From the NCBI RefSeq assembly GCF_017591425.1, contig NW_024464918.1, positions 23,588,001-23,652,000 on the forward strand: a DNA stretch of 64,000 bases, written 5' to 3'. The number at the start of each line of letters is the position of its first letter. Positions within the stretch are counted from its first letter, which is position 1. Shown in pieces: positions 23,401 to 33,679 of this stretch. This stretch comes from Ochotona curzoniae (Eukaryota > Chordata > Mammalia > Lagomorpha > Ochotonidae). The notes under the pieces were generated by a model. It saw nothing but the letters and a program-made list of their open reading frames with translations. It searched no databases and was not told where the DNA came from. The position numbers were made by a program, and so were the translations under genes.

Positions 23401-26400
23401 CAACCTGAAAATCATCCGAACCCCCATGGACAGGAGAGACTTCATGAGAAAGATGCTGCAGAAGGAGGAGGAGGCTGAAGAGGAGTCCCTGATGGGGAAA
23501 GAGGAGAGCTACGGAGACAGGGAGCAGAACCATGGGCCTCTGCCGGAGATGGAGAGCACGTGCCGTAACCAATATGCACAGGTATGTCAGCACAGGCCGG
23601 CTGCCGCGGGGCTGTGGGAGACAGTCTGCGGTCCAGGTGCCAAAGCTTCCTTCCACCTCACTTCCCTTCCTATCCTCAGCTTCCCCCACTTTTTCACCTC
23701 TCCTTCATGTCCTCCAGGGCACAGGCCACTCAGATACCATTGAAGGCTCTGAAGGTTCCCCTCCCAGCCACTTCACATCTTGAAGATATTTTTAAAGATT
23801 TATTTTGCTATTTATTGTCATGGAAGAGTGGCGGGGGGTGGGGTGGGTGGGAAATGAAATAGATCGTCTGTCCTTTGCTTCACTACCCAGATGGCTGCAA
23901 TGGCCACAGCTGGGATAGACAGAAGCCAGGACCCTGTAATTCCATCAGGGTCTTTCATGTGTATGGATCCTCATCTGCTACCTTGCCAGGCAAATTAGCA
24001 GAAAGCTGCACTGGGGCAGTCAGGGCCCTATCCTGTGTTCTGACAATGAGATGTTGGCAGCATTGCAGGCAGGGGGTTAACCCAAGGTACTACGACACAG
24101 GCCCCTGCAGGATATTTTTGAAATGAATATCTAATCAAGTCACCTCCTTGGTCGCCCTCGTTTCCCTCAAGGCTTTTAATGTCCTTTCGTTCTTTAGGCT
24201 AAGACCCCAAACTCCATATTCATTCCCAGAAGTTCTTTGAAGAATGGCCACTACTAGTGTTTCTAGCCATCATCTCTTCCACATCTCTTTCCATCTTGGA
24301 CAATTGCCCATCTATCCACTCCTCGTGGGTTCTTTGCTTTTTCCAGAGGCAAATGCCCTGTGTCTGGAATGTTCCCCAGATATCTAGGCCTCTGGGACCT
24401 CAGAGCATTCTTCCCTGGCTTCCATGAGGATGAAATCCTCTAGAATGGCCCTGAAGGACACCTCACATCGTTCTTCTCAGTAGCAGCCTCATTATTATGT
24501 GAATATTTGGTCATTGTTTCTTCTTTGTTAGTAAGGTTCAGTCTCTGTGTTCATGTTGAATACAACCTTGGAGCTCCAAAAGTAAAACCAGGCATGTAAT
24601 AGGTGTTCAATAAATATTAGCTAAGTGTTTATATGAAGAAGGTTGGTGAATTTAAAACCAAAGTGTCAGCAGGTGAGAGGCATTCATCCTGCCATTGTCA
24701 TCTCTTATCTTCCACACAGCATTATTAAAATCCTAGCCAGACAGCAGGCAGATGATGGGGCATTGTGATTCGAATGAAGAATGACCTTCCACTTAAACAC
24801 TTGCCTATTATCTCTCATATTGTAACTTGTAGGAGCATATATTTTTTGCAAGAAGGGCAGAAACAGTAAAATGCAGGTCACCCCGCAGGCCTGAATGGAA
24901 GAGCAACAGCAGGCCTGATATGACAATTACTTTTAAATTCAATTTGGAGAGTTCCATGTTGTTCAGCTGTAATGCTTCAAACTAGGACAGAGGTGTGCAG
25001 CTAAAGGTTGCAATGAAAGGTCATACTTCACCTGTCTGTCCTTTAGACTGTCTTTTAAATTGCTGTTTGTTTGCCCAATCTTTCCTGCAGTAAATGCACA
25101 GGCAAATTTTATTCTCAAAGTGAGGTTTCCTACAACATTGCAGAGCCCCCTCTGACCGAGAGACTTTTTGTTGTGTTGTACAGAACAGGGAAGCAGTGTG
25201 AACCTGATGGAAGAGCAGGGCAGGGCTGGACGCCAGGCCACACTTGAGCCTATCTAATAGCAGAGTAAGAAATGGAGAGGAATAATTGAATTGAGCCACA
25301 ATAAAATGTGCAAGGGAGAAAAATCTGCCTGTGAAACCAATGGACTTTAGGAAACTTAACAGGAAAAAATTTCTGAAATTCATGTATGTGTCTGCAGAAA
25401 GTGCATGAAAAATGCTTGCTATGAAAAAAACATCATGCATGAATTTCAGAGTTATTTTTGCATCCAGATAAGTGTATCTTTCTGTTCCTTCCCACCCCCC
25501 ATGAACTTTTTAAGGCATCATATTCCCTCATCTGATATTCCAGTTCCACACAAAGGTAAACATTATTATTTCCATTTCACAGGTGAAGAAGTGAATCAGG
25601 AGAGGTCAAGGTCATTGCTCCAGAAGCATGGCTCATGTTAGACAGCATCCAACCTTAGCCATGGTCGGCCAGAGTCAGAGCAGACTCTTCATCATTGGAC
25701 TTAAGCAATTCTGTAGCAGAATAAAAGGACTGCAGGAAATCAGAGCTAAACTCTGAAATGTGACAACACTGATCCCTTGATTCCTTTATCCATTCAGTCT
25801 CTCAGTCACACCAGTGTTTTTTGAGCACGTATCGTTGGACAACAACGAATCATAGTGTCCCTGACAAGGACATTCTGATTCTGGTGCTTAAGTGCCTGGG
25901 ACCAAACACTGCCTCTTGTGGACCTTTCATCCACCAATTAGGATGCCAGTGGAGAGGCCCACATCCCGTATGCGAGTTGTCTGGGTTTGAGTGCCGGCTT
26001 CCCCAATCCTAATTCTAGCTTCCTACTAACGTGTTTCCTGGAGGCAGCGATGGCCCAGCTGGTTGAGTTCCTACCACCACGTGGGAGACCTGGATTGAGT
26101 TCCTGACTCAGTCCCAGCTTTTTTAGCATTTGGGAAGTGAAGCAGCAGACAGCTCATCACTATCTCTGTCACTGTGTGTTCCAAATAAAATCATTCTCTC
26201 TCTCACTCCCTGTCTCATCACTCTCTCACCACACTAAAACATACCTATCTTCCAACCTGTAAGTGTGACTATTGGCAACTAAATTCTCATTATCTCATTT
26301 TGTTATCTGTAAAACAAAGATATCACACCAGCTCACTGTGAGGATTAGATAGATTGATACAAAGAGAGCTCTCAGAACAACGCCTGACATCTCCCAGCCA

Positions 26401-26908
26401 TGTAACAAAGGTTCTCTCTTACTACTTGGCAAGGAAGAAATTATGGTTCTTGCCCTGTGGGCCTTACAGCCTTACAGTTATTGCTGTAACATGTTGGAGG
26501 GCGATAAGGGCCAAGAGAAAGGAAAGCGGTTGGAATGCAGGGTGTGGTGGCAGGGATGTCTTAATTATCCCATGTTGCGGCCAACTCCCTCATTGGCATT
26601 TGTGGAAAACACATTCTTTTAATTCTATCCCAGTTTTTGCGAAAGCCCAGTGCTATTTTGATCTGCATGGATGAACGATGGATTTGAACTGCTGTGCTCA
26701 CTAAACCCTGACCTGTCTCTTGCAGGAAGGGGAGCTGCCTGAGGACAACTGTCTTCACTGCCGAGGGTCGGGCAGTGCCACCTGCTCTCTGTGCCACGGC
26801 AGCAAGTTCTCAATGCTGGCCAACAGATTCAAGGAGTCCTACCGGGCGCTGAGGTGCCCCGCCTGCAATGAGAATGGCCTACAGCCTTGCCAGATTTGCA
26901 ATCAATAG
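17171..26908 (+). CDS. GRXCR2: GRXCR2, glutaredoxin and cysteine-rich domain-containing protein 2 (three coding exons, complete)
   Basis: The coding sequence joins 17171-17494, 23357-23581 and 26726-26908: 324, 225 and 183 nt, giving 243 residues plus TAG. Both introns (5862 and 3144 bp) are phase 0 with GT-AG ends. I recognise the protein by its start (MEDPEKK), the basic-hydrophobic block RKVRFKISSSYSGRVLKQVF (residues 13-32), the DFGKIIIYT strand (114-122) and a cysteine-rich C-terminus with four CXXC motifs at residues 192-195, 203-206, 227-230 and 238-241. In the literature GRXCR2 sits at the base of hair-cell stereocilia, is needed for bundle organisation and hearing (DFNB101) and works with taperin. 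The glutaredoxin part is only a remnant, so redox catalysis is unlikely. There is no signal peptide or membrane segment. Human GRXCR2 has about 248 residues, so this copy is near full length. I saw no frameshift or premature stop. A different gene is very unlikely; the paralogue GRXCR1 differs clearly in exon 1. Confidence 0.96.
17564..18670. other. GRXCR2 intron 1, unique part
   Basis: Mostly unrepeated. Contains the palindrome gctcattagcatgagc at 18009-18024, whose centre matches an octamer/POU-type site. No hidden exon recognised. Confidence 0.5.
18671..18775. repeat. (TTTC)n/(CT)n pyrimidine microsatellite
   Basis: Compound CTTT, CT and CCCT units, directly abutting the tail of the next SINE. 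Confidence 0.92.
18776..19085 (-). repeat. C-repeat SINE
   Basis: ctttttattggaaaggcaaatttac to gattagccagttgagccagcat. Confidence 0.83.
19086..19359. other. GRXCR2 intron 1 spacer
   Basis: A possible MIR trace (tttgcagatgagaaaaattgagc) lies at 19107-19140. Otherwise unassigned. Confidence 0.4.
19360..19660 (-). repeat. Old C-repeat SINE
   Basis: Tail region ttccatttcatttgaaaagcagagag, middle ggggctggaccaggccaaagtcag and end aatacctgctcc. Confidence 0.7.
19661..20058. other. GRXCR2 intron 1, unassigned
   Basis: No recognisable repeat or exon. Confidence 0.45.
20071..20401 (-). repeat. C-repeat SINE with 12-bp target duplication
   Basis: Flanked by gccactagtttt at 20059-20070 and 20402-20413. 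Complete from tail to head (accatcgtgctggtc). Confidence 0.93.
20520..20990 (+). repeat. LINE1 3' end fragment (old L1M type)
   Basis: gacagcatcattcacagatg, ggaatactactcagacttaaaaag, catggatgaatcttgaggac and ggagactgatggtggtggtt are degraded landmarks of the L1 terminal region. No open L1 frame remains. Confidence 0.8.
21085..21305 (+). repeat. MIR
   Basis: tgtcacacagccccaac...atctaggagatgaagg...tagtgcctagcacatcatatatgttcagtaaatg is a sense MIR. Confidence 0.65.
21310..22375. other. GRXCR2 intron 1, unassigned
   Basis: AT-rich to 21600, then mixed unique sequence. Nothing coding recognised. Confidence 0.5.
22380..22665 (-). repeat. Old C-repeat SINE
   Basis: gattgattgatttgaaagtcagttacac to ccacacaacagcaggcc. 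Confidence 0.72.
22666..23356. other. GRXCR2 intron 1, end
   Basis: Unique sequence leading to the exon 2 acceptor. A weak MIR-like piece may lie at 23185-23285. Confidence 0.45.
23357..23581 (+). CDS. GRXCR2: GRXCR2 coding exon 2 (residues 109-183)
   Basis: The acceptor is a pyrimidine-rich run ending ttttctag at 23356 and the donor is CACAG|gtatgt at 23582. The exon opens with PPPIIDFGKIIIYTNN, the first strand of a glutaredoxin-like fold. It then has an acidic stretch (EEEAEEES, residues 145-152) and a variable tail. Where the paralogue GRXCR1 has a cysteine after the strand (YTTCL, from memory), this protein has asparagine (YTNNL, Asn124). No redox CXXC is present in this part. Both ends are phase 0. 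Confidence 0.95.
23793..24112 (-). repeat. Old C-repeat SINE in GRXCR2 intron 2
   Basis: tttttaaagatttattttgc at the tail end, a G-rich interruption at 23830-23850, and head actacgacacaggcccc. Confidence 0.7.
24135..24640 (+). repeat. LINE2 3' end
   Basis: Long match in pattern: tctaatcaagtcacctcc, gtctggaatgttccccagatatc, ggcttccatgaggatg, and terminal aggcatgtaataggtgttcaataaatatt. Confidence 0.8.
24641..25370. other. GRXCR2 intron 2, unassigned
   Basis: The frame at 25021-25440 (minus) has no recognisable domain. Sequence looks unique. Confidence 0.45.
25392..25520. repeat. Mariner-like MITE, apparently complete
   Basis: About 128 bp with imperfect inverted ends (gcagaaagtgcatgaaaaatg at 25394 versus cccatgaactttttaaggc at 25498). 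The inner catgcatgaatttcagag is shared with the piece at 60119. Confidence 0.5.
25521..25680 (-). repeat. MIR fragment
   Basis: tattatttccatttcacaggtgaagaag...caggagaggtcaagg...cagcatccaacc. Confidence 0.6.
25935..26215 (+). repeat. Old C-repeat SINE
   Basis: Degraded head, then ggcccagctggttgagttcctacc, gtgggagacctggattg and tail gtgttccaaataaaatc. Confidence 0.62.
26250..26400 (+). repeat. MIR 3' fragment
   Basis: ttgttatctgtaaaacaaagatatc...ctcactgtgaggattagatag. Confidence 0.6.
26726..26908 (+). CDS. GRXCR2: GRXCR2 coding exon 3 and stop (residues 184-243)
   Basis: The acceptor is ctgtctcttgcag, ending at 26725. The exon encodes the C-terminal cysteine-rich module. CLHC and CSLC are separated by GRGSGSAT-type spacing, and CPAC and CQIC follow after a 20-residue helix-like segment (GSKFSMLANRFKESYRALR). 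The layout resembles DnaJ-type paired zinc-binding CXXC repeats, so zinc binding is inferred. The stop is TAG 26906-26908. This is the most conserved part of the protein. Confidence 0.95.
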   Translation, partial: EGELPEDNCLHCRGSGSATCSLCHGSKFSMLANRFKESYRALRCPACNENGLQPCQICNQ

Positions 26909-27300
26909 CCTGTGGCTTTCACATGTTTGCTTTCATCACACCCTCCCTCAAATTATTTCTGATAAACTACTCTCTCTTTCTCCTGCCTTTCTCAGCAAGG
27001 AAGCCACAGCAGTCCCCAATCACCTCCACCACTGGCAAAACTCAATTTATTCTATGACATTTTGTGAAGCTGGCAACATCTCCATGTGGTTCTAAGTGGC
27101 AGGAGCATTTTCAAATTAGAGTCTGCTTTGAAACTGGTTTTAAAATTATCCTTCCAGGAATATGTGCAGGAATCTCACTTGACTTAGCTCAGTTTTCTTC
27201 TTGCACCAGTGAACAAATCAATGTACACCCCACGCAGCAGGTTGAAGTCATTTTCTGGTTAGGAGTTGTTTTGCAAAATTATGCAGTGAGAAAAATAAAA
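26909..27300 (+). other. GRXCR2: GRXCR2 probable 3' untranslated region
   Basis: The unique sequence directly after the stop holds an AATAAA hexamer at 27294-27299, inside an A-rich stretch, about 390 bases from the stop. It is the first canonical hexamer downstream. The real cleavage site cannot be set from sequence alone. The open frame running through this area (27064-27627) has no recognisable domain. Confidence 0.35.
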
Positions 27301-27848
27301 ATACAGGTTTTAGATGAACATGATGCCCCGATGCTCCTTATACATCTAATTGTCATTGGTCAATTTGAATTGCTAACGAGGCAGAAGAAAGGGATAGATA
27401 GGCCTGGTGGAATGCACTGGCAGGCCACCATGAGCAGAGCAAGATGCTTGTTCTGGAGATGGGCAAGCCCAGGCCGCCTTCGCGAAGTCCTGAGGCTCTC
27501 CAGTGTGATGTGCTTAGCTGACAGTCACAGAGGCAGCGAGCAATACTCCTCCTTAGGTCAAGACCAGACAAGACGCTTTGGTGTGCCTCTGACTCCTGAG
27601 GTTATAAGCCAACACAGAGCTACTTAGGATAAATTTGGTGCTCAGGTGTGCATATGTAGGTAGGACTTCTGATTAATTACCAAGTAAGTACATCTATTTT
27701 ACGTCTACAATGTAGCTATGGTCTTTTCATAAAGGATGATGGATAGTTCCCAGGTAACTACTGGAAATCTACTGCTAACCTTGGAAGGTTTCTAGCAATT
27801 GGGCTCTGTTGCCCATGAGCACACACACAGATGCTTGTTTCATTTTAG
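27301..27848. other. Region just downstream of GRXCR2
   Basis: Unique-looking. Could include distal 3' UTR if a later polyadenylation site is used. Confidence 0.4.
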
Positions 27849-27849
27849 A

Positions 27850-28135
27850 AGAGGACAAGTACGCGGTGCAGTCAAGCAAACCAGTGCTTGAGGTACCCGC
27901 CTCCACTGTTGGGGTGCTTTGCGTCCAGTCTCATCTCTGTTTCTGATTCAACTTCCTGCTAAAGTACTTGGGGAAGAAAAACAGATGGTTCTCTGAGTAC
28001 CTGCCATGTGGAGGATCTGAACGGCTGGATGCTGGTTTCAACCTAGCTCCTCCAGGCTGCTTGTGGGCATGGAGAGTGAACCAGCAGGTGGAAGACCACT
28101 CTCTTTCTCTGTTGTTCTTTCAAAGCAATAGAAAC
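27850..28135 (+). repeat. Old C-repeat SINE
   Basis: acgcggtgcagtcaagcaaaccag, ttcaacttcctgctaaagtacttgggg and gagtgaaccagcaggtggaagac. Diverged, with an internal rearrangement. Confidence 0.6.
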
Positions 28136-28670
28136 ATCTTTGAAAAGTTCTTTTATGAATGATTTTTATAGCTCTAACATATAATCCCCATATTCTTAGA
28201 AAGTAACTCTGTAAAATCTATTATCTATGGAGGCTTGTTACTTTCTAAAATAATGATTTTGATTCCATAAAAATAACTTCTCAAGATTTGTACATTATTC
28301 TCTAATATCCAGCTGTTAAACTATTCCAACAATAGGACTGTTTTCAAGCAATATAAATACTTCTAATAAAAACTCTCAAAATGCTTTTTGAAGTTGCGTT
28401 AGTTTGTCTGGCCCTGTTTCCCAGAACTCACTATCTTTGCTTCTTTATCTAGTTACCTCTCTCCTCTATATTCTCACTTCTTGATTGTTTTGCCTTTCCA
28501 GAATCTCAGAGGAAGGAGGAGTGCCAGAAGAACCTTGAAGTGCGTTCTACTGTTTTGCCAGGAGCATTTGATCACAAGCCCTGTGTGAGCATCCCCTATA
28601 AGATAGTATTATCAGATGCTTGATGCCAAGCCAACAGGTGGACATGTAGAGGAGGAGGTTGCAAGTGAAG

Positions 28671-28672
<2 letters not shown>
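28136..28672. other. Unassigned AT-rich intergenic DNA
   Basis: No supported feature. Confidence 0.5.

Positions 28673-28709
<37 letters not shown>
28673..28709. repeat. (GT)18 microsatellite
   Basis: Uninterrupted dinucleotide run, the longest in the window. Confidence 0.97.
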
Positions 28710-28710
<1 letters not shown>

Positions 28711-30430
28711 ATGAGTGTTGAGTGAGGGAATTGCCTTTGCTTGGAAACCATGATTAGGAATTTGGCTTTTTCTGTCAGATAAGCTGTGCTCTAAATGAGA
28801 CCTCTTTTCTGTCAACTGTGCCCACTCTCCTCGGGTGTCCTCTGCTAACTGCTGTGCTGAGGCAGAAACCTGTAACCGACTACACTTCCAGGCTCTCTTG
28901 CCTGCTGACTTTCTACCAGATTCTACCAAAGGGGGTTGCTGCAGAAGTTGCAAGACAGGAGGAAAGAATAACCTATTTCTTCTAGAACCAGGCTTCTGGC
29001 AACTTTTCTTCCAGGACAGCAGCTGCAGCAGAGAGGAAGGCCAGCTCCAGCAGCCTGGCGCCAAGAGTAAGCACTGCACGGAGTTCTGATTGCACATCCA
29101 GTGCAATACTATTTTTGTTTGTTCCTCCAGCCTAGGGTTGGTACTGGCTTCCTGCAGTTCCTAATCTTTGTAACCACTTCCCTGTCCAAAGCATCTGGAA
29201 GTGGCTTCTGTTTTCCTGATTGGACACTGACTGATATAAATGCTTGGAGTAGAAGAGGGTCATGATCTAGTTTAACAGGACACTCTGGCTACTGTGCTAT
29301 AAGAGAAGTTGCTGGGGCAGGCTTGTAGCTGGGTGGCCAGTTAGGAGACCAGTACAACACTCCTGGTGTCAGCTCATGGTGGTTTAGTCCAGGTGATGAA
29401 AAGTGTTCTAAGGACATACACTGAAGGTGGAGCCACAGGATTTGTCCTTTGTACTCAGAAATATTGCTGATAAAAGGAAACTGTTGTGGTGTCCTAAATC
29501 TAATTACAAAGCCTAGAGGGTGGAGGGGGAAGAGATAAGAAAAATTAATCCGTTAATAGCTACAGGTGGAACCAGGGAGAGATTATTGCACATTTCTGAG
29601 TGTATGTTGAAACTGTGACTTAAATCCTGCCATTGTGACCTCAGGGCCTCTGTGACCTGTTTACTTGTAAATTTCTCAGATCATTAACTCCAACCAACCC
29701 AAGAAGGACATCTCCCTATTTGCTGGGCTCCCACCCTCCAGGTTCCTCAGCCTCTGGTGCCTTTTCCATGCCTGTTACCTACAAGCAAGGGAGGGTCATT
29801 GTAAACAACTCATGTTTTCCCAAAATTGATAGAAATACTCAGAGCTCTAGATTCAATGGACCATTTTTTTTAACTGCTCTCTAGCCTGACCGCTTTTAGT
29901 CTGTGAAAACTCGACTCTGGGCTCACTGCTTTTCATGACTAGCATTTGCAATAGCTCAGTAAACTTTACTCCCCAGAGCTCTGGCTTTCAAGAGTCATGG
30001 TTTAATGTTGCTTCTGACCCTGTATATGCAAGCTATACATGAAGAGGTCTTTGCCTGCTCATGGAGATAAGTTTGTATTTCCTGTGTAATATTTACTTCC
30101 TGATTTGTGAACAACAGATATTTTCAGGTGGATGGGGAAGGCTTAGGAGTGAGTTTAGGGTTAGGTTAGTAAACTCATGGATTATAAGACTGCCTTGGGA
30201 GTTGGGATCAACAAAGTTAAAAAATAAGATCAGCATGATGCTTTGCTTAAAATAGTGCTAAGTCATTTGTAAGCTCAAACCGTTTTTAAAATTAGTGCAG
30301 ATCTTTAAAATATAGCATTTATCTATCACTTCTCAATTGGACAATTTTTCACTGGCTTTCTGTTACGTGTTACGCACTGTACAAAGTTTTCAGCACATGA
30401 AGATGATGAAAAGCTTGAGACCGTCCATGC
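28710..30430. other. Unassigned intergenic DNA, probably old transposon relics
   Basis: The part at 28830-29260 (ending gattggacactgactgatataaatg) has the feel of an old LTR or DNA-element relic that I cannot name. No gene seen. Confidence 0.4.
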
Positions 30431-30432
30431 CT

Positions 30433-30757
30433 GCTGAAATTTTGGACACACCTTCAAGTGGGTGGCACAAGAATGGCTAAGAGACCACCCATGGGGAACT
30501 TGTACCTGTAGGTTCCTGCCCAACAGTCAGGGGTCAGGGAACACTTAAAATCCCAGGACCCTTCCTCAAACCTTCAGTGTCTCTCCTTTCACGAGGCACC
30601 CTGCCTCCCATCTCTCTCTCGGGAGGTGCTTTTCTCTTCCCTCTTTCCCCACTCACCTATCACTTTGCACATAAAACTCTGCCTGCAACCAATTTTTGGC
30701 TTTTTATTTCTGTATTAAGCTGGGGAAAGAGCCCACGGAACTTTTCCGGTAACAGGT
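30433..30757 (+). repeat. Possible solitary retroviral LTR
   Basis: Begins tgaaattttggacac, has a pyrimidine-rich centre, an ATAAAA signal near 30671 and ends ttttccggtaaca. A TG...CA boundary with a poly(A) signal suggests an old ERV-type LTR. No internal viral genes are present and I found no clear target duplication. Confidence 0.3.
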
Positions 30758-30759
30758 AT

Positions 30760-31589
30760 ACTATTTAACATTATTGAGAGTGTAGTCTTGAATCTCTTTC
30801 ATCAGCAAAATAAATGCGTTTGGTTTGATAATTGGGGGAAAACACTCTTGCTCTATCCCTTGCTACTCTTGCTTTTATTAACTCTTGCAAATTAGCTGGG
30901 CCTAGTTTGAGGGCTGTGTTACAGTCTTACAGTGTGTAGGACACTCTTCTAAGCACTTTGCATTTCTCAACTCCTTGACCTGACTTCCCAGTGTTAAAGT
31001 TACCGCAGGTGATAGATCATTTCTTCATGAAAGATACACCGTGCCTTTCCATGCCACACCCACCCGGGCCAGGCACCTTGACTTTCCTGTGCTGCTCATA
31101 AACTGATGGCTCTAGATCTTCTGGGTATAAGGCACTGTTCTGAACATGGGAGGTATGCTTAGGGAGCTGATGTTGCATCAGCTTCCTCAAGCCTCCTTTT
31201 GCTGACTATGCCAGCCATGTGGAACCATCCTGCCGGTTGTCTCCTTTTGTGGCTTCCCATCCCAGATTATCCCTATTCCTCTGAGTCTGTTAGCACAATG
31301 ATTCACTGGTGTGTCTCAGCCTCCAGGCTTGTCACTCCGAAAGCTCAGCAAAGCCAAGGAAGTGTCCTGCCCAGACCCCACCCTTCTTAGAAGAGGGGAG
31401 AAGGGTGGAATCCAGGGGCCTTAGGTCTTTGCCCCCAGAGTAAGCCTCCCTTTTAAAAATGTTAAATCCACATATTTTTATTTCTGCTTCCAAGTATTCC
31501 TGTTGAAGAGAGGTTTGCACATTTAAATATTTTTGCAAACTACATTGAGCATTACCTTTCTGACCGATATTTTGCCTTTACAAATTAAG
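30760..31589. other. Unassigned intergenic DNA
   Basis: A short MIR-like piece (acactcttctaagcactttgcatttctcaactcc) lies at about 30941-30975. Otherwise no supported feature. Confidence 0.45.
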
Positions 31590-31945
31590 CTAGCCAAAGA
31601 CACCAATTAAGCTTAAGTTCATAGGGAAGATATATCTTATTTTAAATCTTGCACAAATATGAATCCCTCTGGTAATACATTCATTTAGGCAGGTGCTGGT
31701 GACATTTATTTAAAAGTTTCTGTGGTTTGCTAAAGCTTAATTGGAGTGAATTTTACGCTAAAGGTAAATCTGAAAGAAATGCTCGTGGTTGTTTTTGTCA
31801 CCTGTTCTCATTAGTTGCATCTCCTCATTTTCTAATTAAACACTGTAATTATAGAGAGTTCACATTCACGCAATTATGTGAGAGAGAGATGGAGTTATGT
31901 CAGTGTCAAAATTGTGGCATCTAATTACTGCCTGTGTTAAGTACA
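31590..31945. promoter_or_regulatory. Possible enhancer: unique block rich in TAAT cores
   Basis: This repeat-free stretch holds six or more ATTA/TAAT homeodomain cores (caattaag 31603, cttaattgg 31736, ctaattaaa 31832, gtaattat about 31845, caattatg 31871, ctaattac 31921), a RUNX site tgtggttt (31721-31728) and an E-box cacctg (about 31799). It lies between GRXCR2 and PRELID2. Function is inferred from motif density only. Confidence 0.3.
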
Positions 31946-32227
31946 TGTAAAACTCAGAAAAGGAAAGACCCGGTACCCGAGTGTAGAAGTCCCTCCTTGC
32001 TTGAGATCCAGAGTGCAGGCAGGAGAGAGGGGTGAACAGTCAGACCTTGACAAGAGTGCAGCCAGTGTCCATCCCCTTAACATGCTGAGTGCCCTCCGTA
32101 CTGTCCCGTAAGCTTTACCTGCATGTAACTCTCAAGCACTTCCTGCCTTATCAATGGTTACTTCTCGAAAGACTGGGACTAGTCATTCACATGAATGTGT
32201 AAATGGCTAACAGACATTTCTTTTCCC
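31946..32227. other. Unassigned intergenic DNA
   Basis: Nothing recognised. Confidence 0.5.
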
Positions 32228-32228
32228 C

Positions 32229-32550
32229 TTTAAGATTTATTTATTTTTATATGAAAGCAGATCTTATAGAGAGAAGGGCAGACACACAGACAGAAATGTC
32301 TTTCATTTACCTGTTCACTTCCCAAATGGCTGAGCCTATCTGAAGCCAGGAACCAGGAGCTTCTTCCCAGACTCCTATATGGGTGCCAGGGCTCAAGGAC
32401 TTGGGCTATTCTCCACTGTCTTTCCAGACCACAAGCAGAGAGCTAGACTGGAAGTGGAGCAGCCAGGACACACAAACTGGCACCCATATGGGATGCCAAT
32501 GCTACAGGTGGTGGATTAGCCTGCTATGTCATGCCTGCTTTCTTAGGTTC
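32229..32550 (-). repeat. C-repeat SINE
   Basis: ctttaagatttatttatttttatatg to ttagcctgctatgtcatgcctgc. Confidence 0.83.
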
Positions 32551-33675
32551 AAAAACATAAAGCTTCTGAAGGTTTCTATGTGTCAGTGTGAGGAGTCAGA
32601 CTGGACAATGGGCAGTTAGGGTGTCTGGTCTTGGTGAAGTTACCTTTGTAAAATATGAAACCTTGCTACTTCATCCCTTAGCCCCTTGAAGAACAAGAGA
32701 CGGATAAACATATCACTTCCTCTCTCTTAGAGTGGTGGTGGTGACAAAAGCAAGGAGACACAGCCTAAAGCAAGCCCCACCTCTGAGTTACTGCCTGGGA
32801 GAAGGGGCCTGAGGGTTCAGCTTCTCAAGATGGGAGGAAGAAGCACCAGACGCACCTTTCTGGTGTCCAGTCTGTCCTAAGCTGAGTGCCAGACACTGCT
32901 GCCCAGGGTGAATGAGTCTCCTTTTGTTTTTTTGTTGTTTGTTTGTTTTTTGCCCTTTTAGTAATTTATTTTGTTTGCCCTATCCCGAGATGATGCCTAA
33001 AAAATACCGTTTCCACCATTTCCTTGGGATTTTCCTCCTTTGGAGCCCCTTCCAGTCACTATGGCAGAAACTTCTTTTTTACTCCTTGCACAGTGAATGT
33101 TGCTTTGCACACTGAAGTTGTATGCATGAAAATTCTTTCATGTGAGACAAGAAACGAGATTGCTGTCATCTTTTGCGTTGAATTCTGCAACATCAAGACA
33201 GAAGAAACTATGAAGATGAAAGAGACGTATTATCTTTTAAGAGCAGCATAATTGTGTAGGGAACCAGAGATTTGAATGACTGCAAAAGAAAAAAATAGTC
33301 AAGGGAGAGTGGCTAGTTGTCCTTTGCTGTGGGTCTCTTTAAGCCATGCACATCTGCTAGTGGTCAGGAGCCATGTCTCATTCTTCGTTCTATTCCCAGT
33401 ACCTACCACAGTGCTTGGTACATAGGCGTTCACTGCATATCTGATGACTTGTAGTTTGCAAAGAAATGACATTTGATTCTCAGTGTATTGTTGCTTTATG
33501 GGTTGGACTGTTGGGAAAATTTCACAGGTATGCAGCATCTAACATGATTCCAACAATTCCCACCTTTTGGTATTCCTGTCCTAGTGAAATATACTGCCTG
33601 GGAAGATGGATTCGACCCAGGGTTTGATTTCTAATAATAGGATACAAAAAAATTCTGGATGCTGGATCTGAGATT
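32551..33675. other. Unassigned intergenic DNA
   Basis: T-rich at 32924-32960. No gene. A weak L2-like end (cctaccacagtgcttggtacataggcgttcactgc) lies at about 33401-33440. Confidence 0.45.
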
Positions 33676-33679
33676 TGCT

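Noticed and set aside
27064..27627. 187-codon open frame after GRXCR2
   Set aside because: It lies in the probable 3' UTR and beyond, has no recognisable domain and runs across the AATAAA signal. Most likely chance.
28673..28709. Regular GT array considered as a CRISPR-like or satellite array
   Set aside because: It is a plain dinucleotide microsatellite in a mammalian genome. No spacer-repeat structure exists anywhere in the window.
28612..29106. 164-codon minus frame with a Thr-His run
   Set aside because: The run is simply the translated GT microsatellite, and the rest has no family resemblance.
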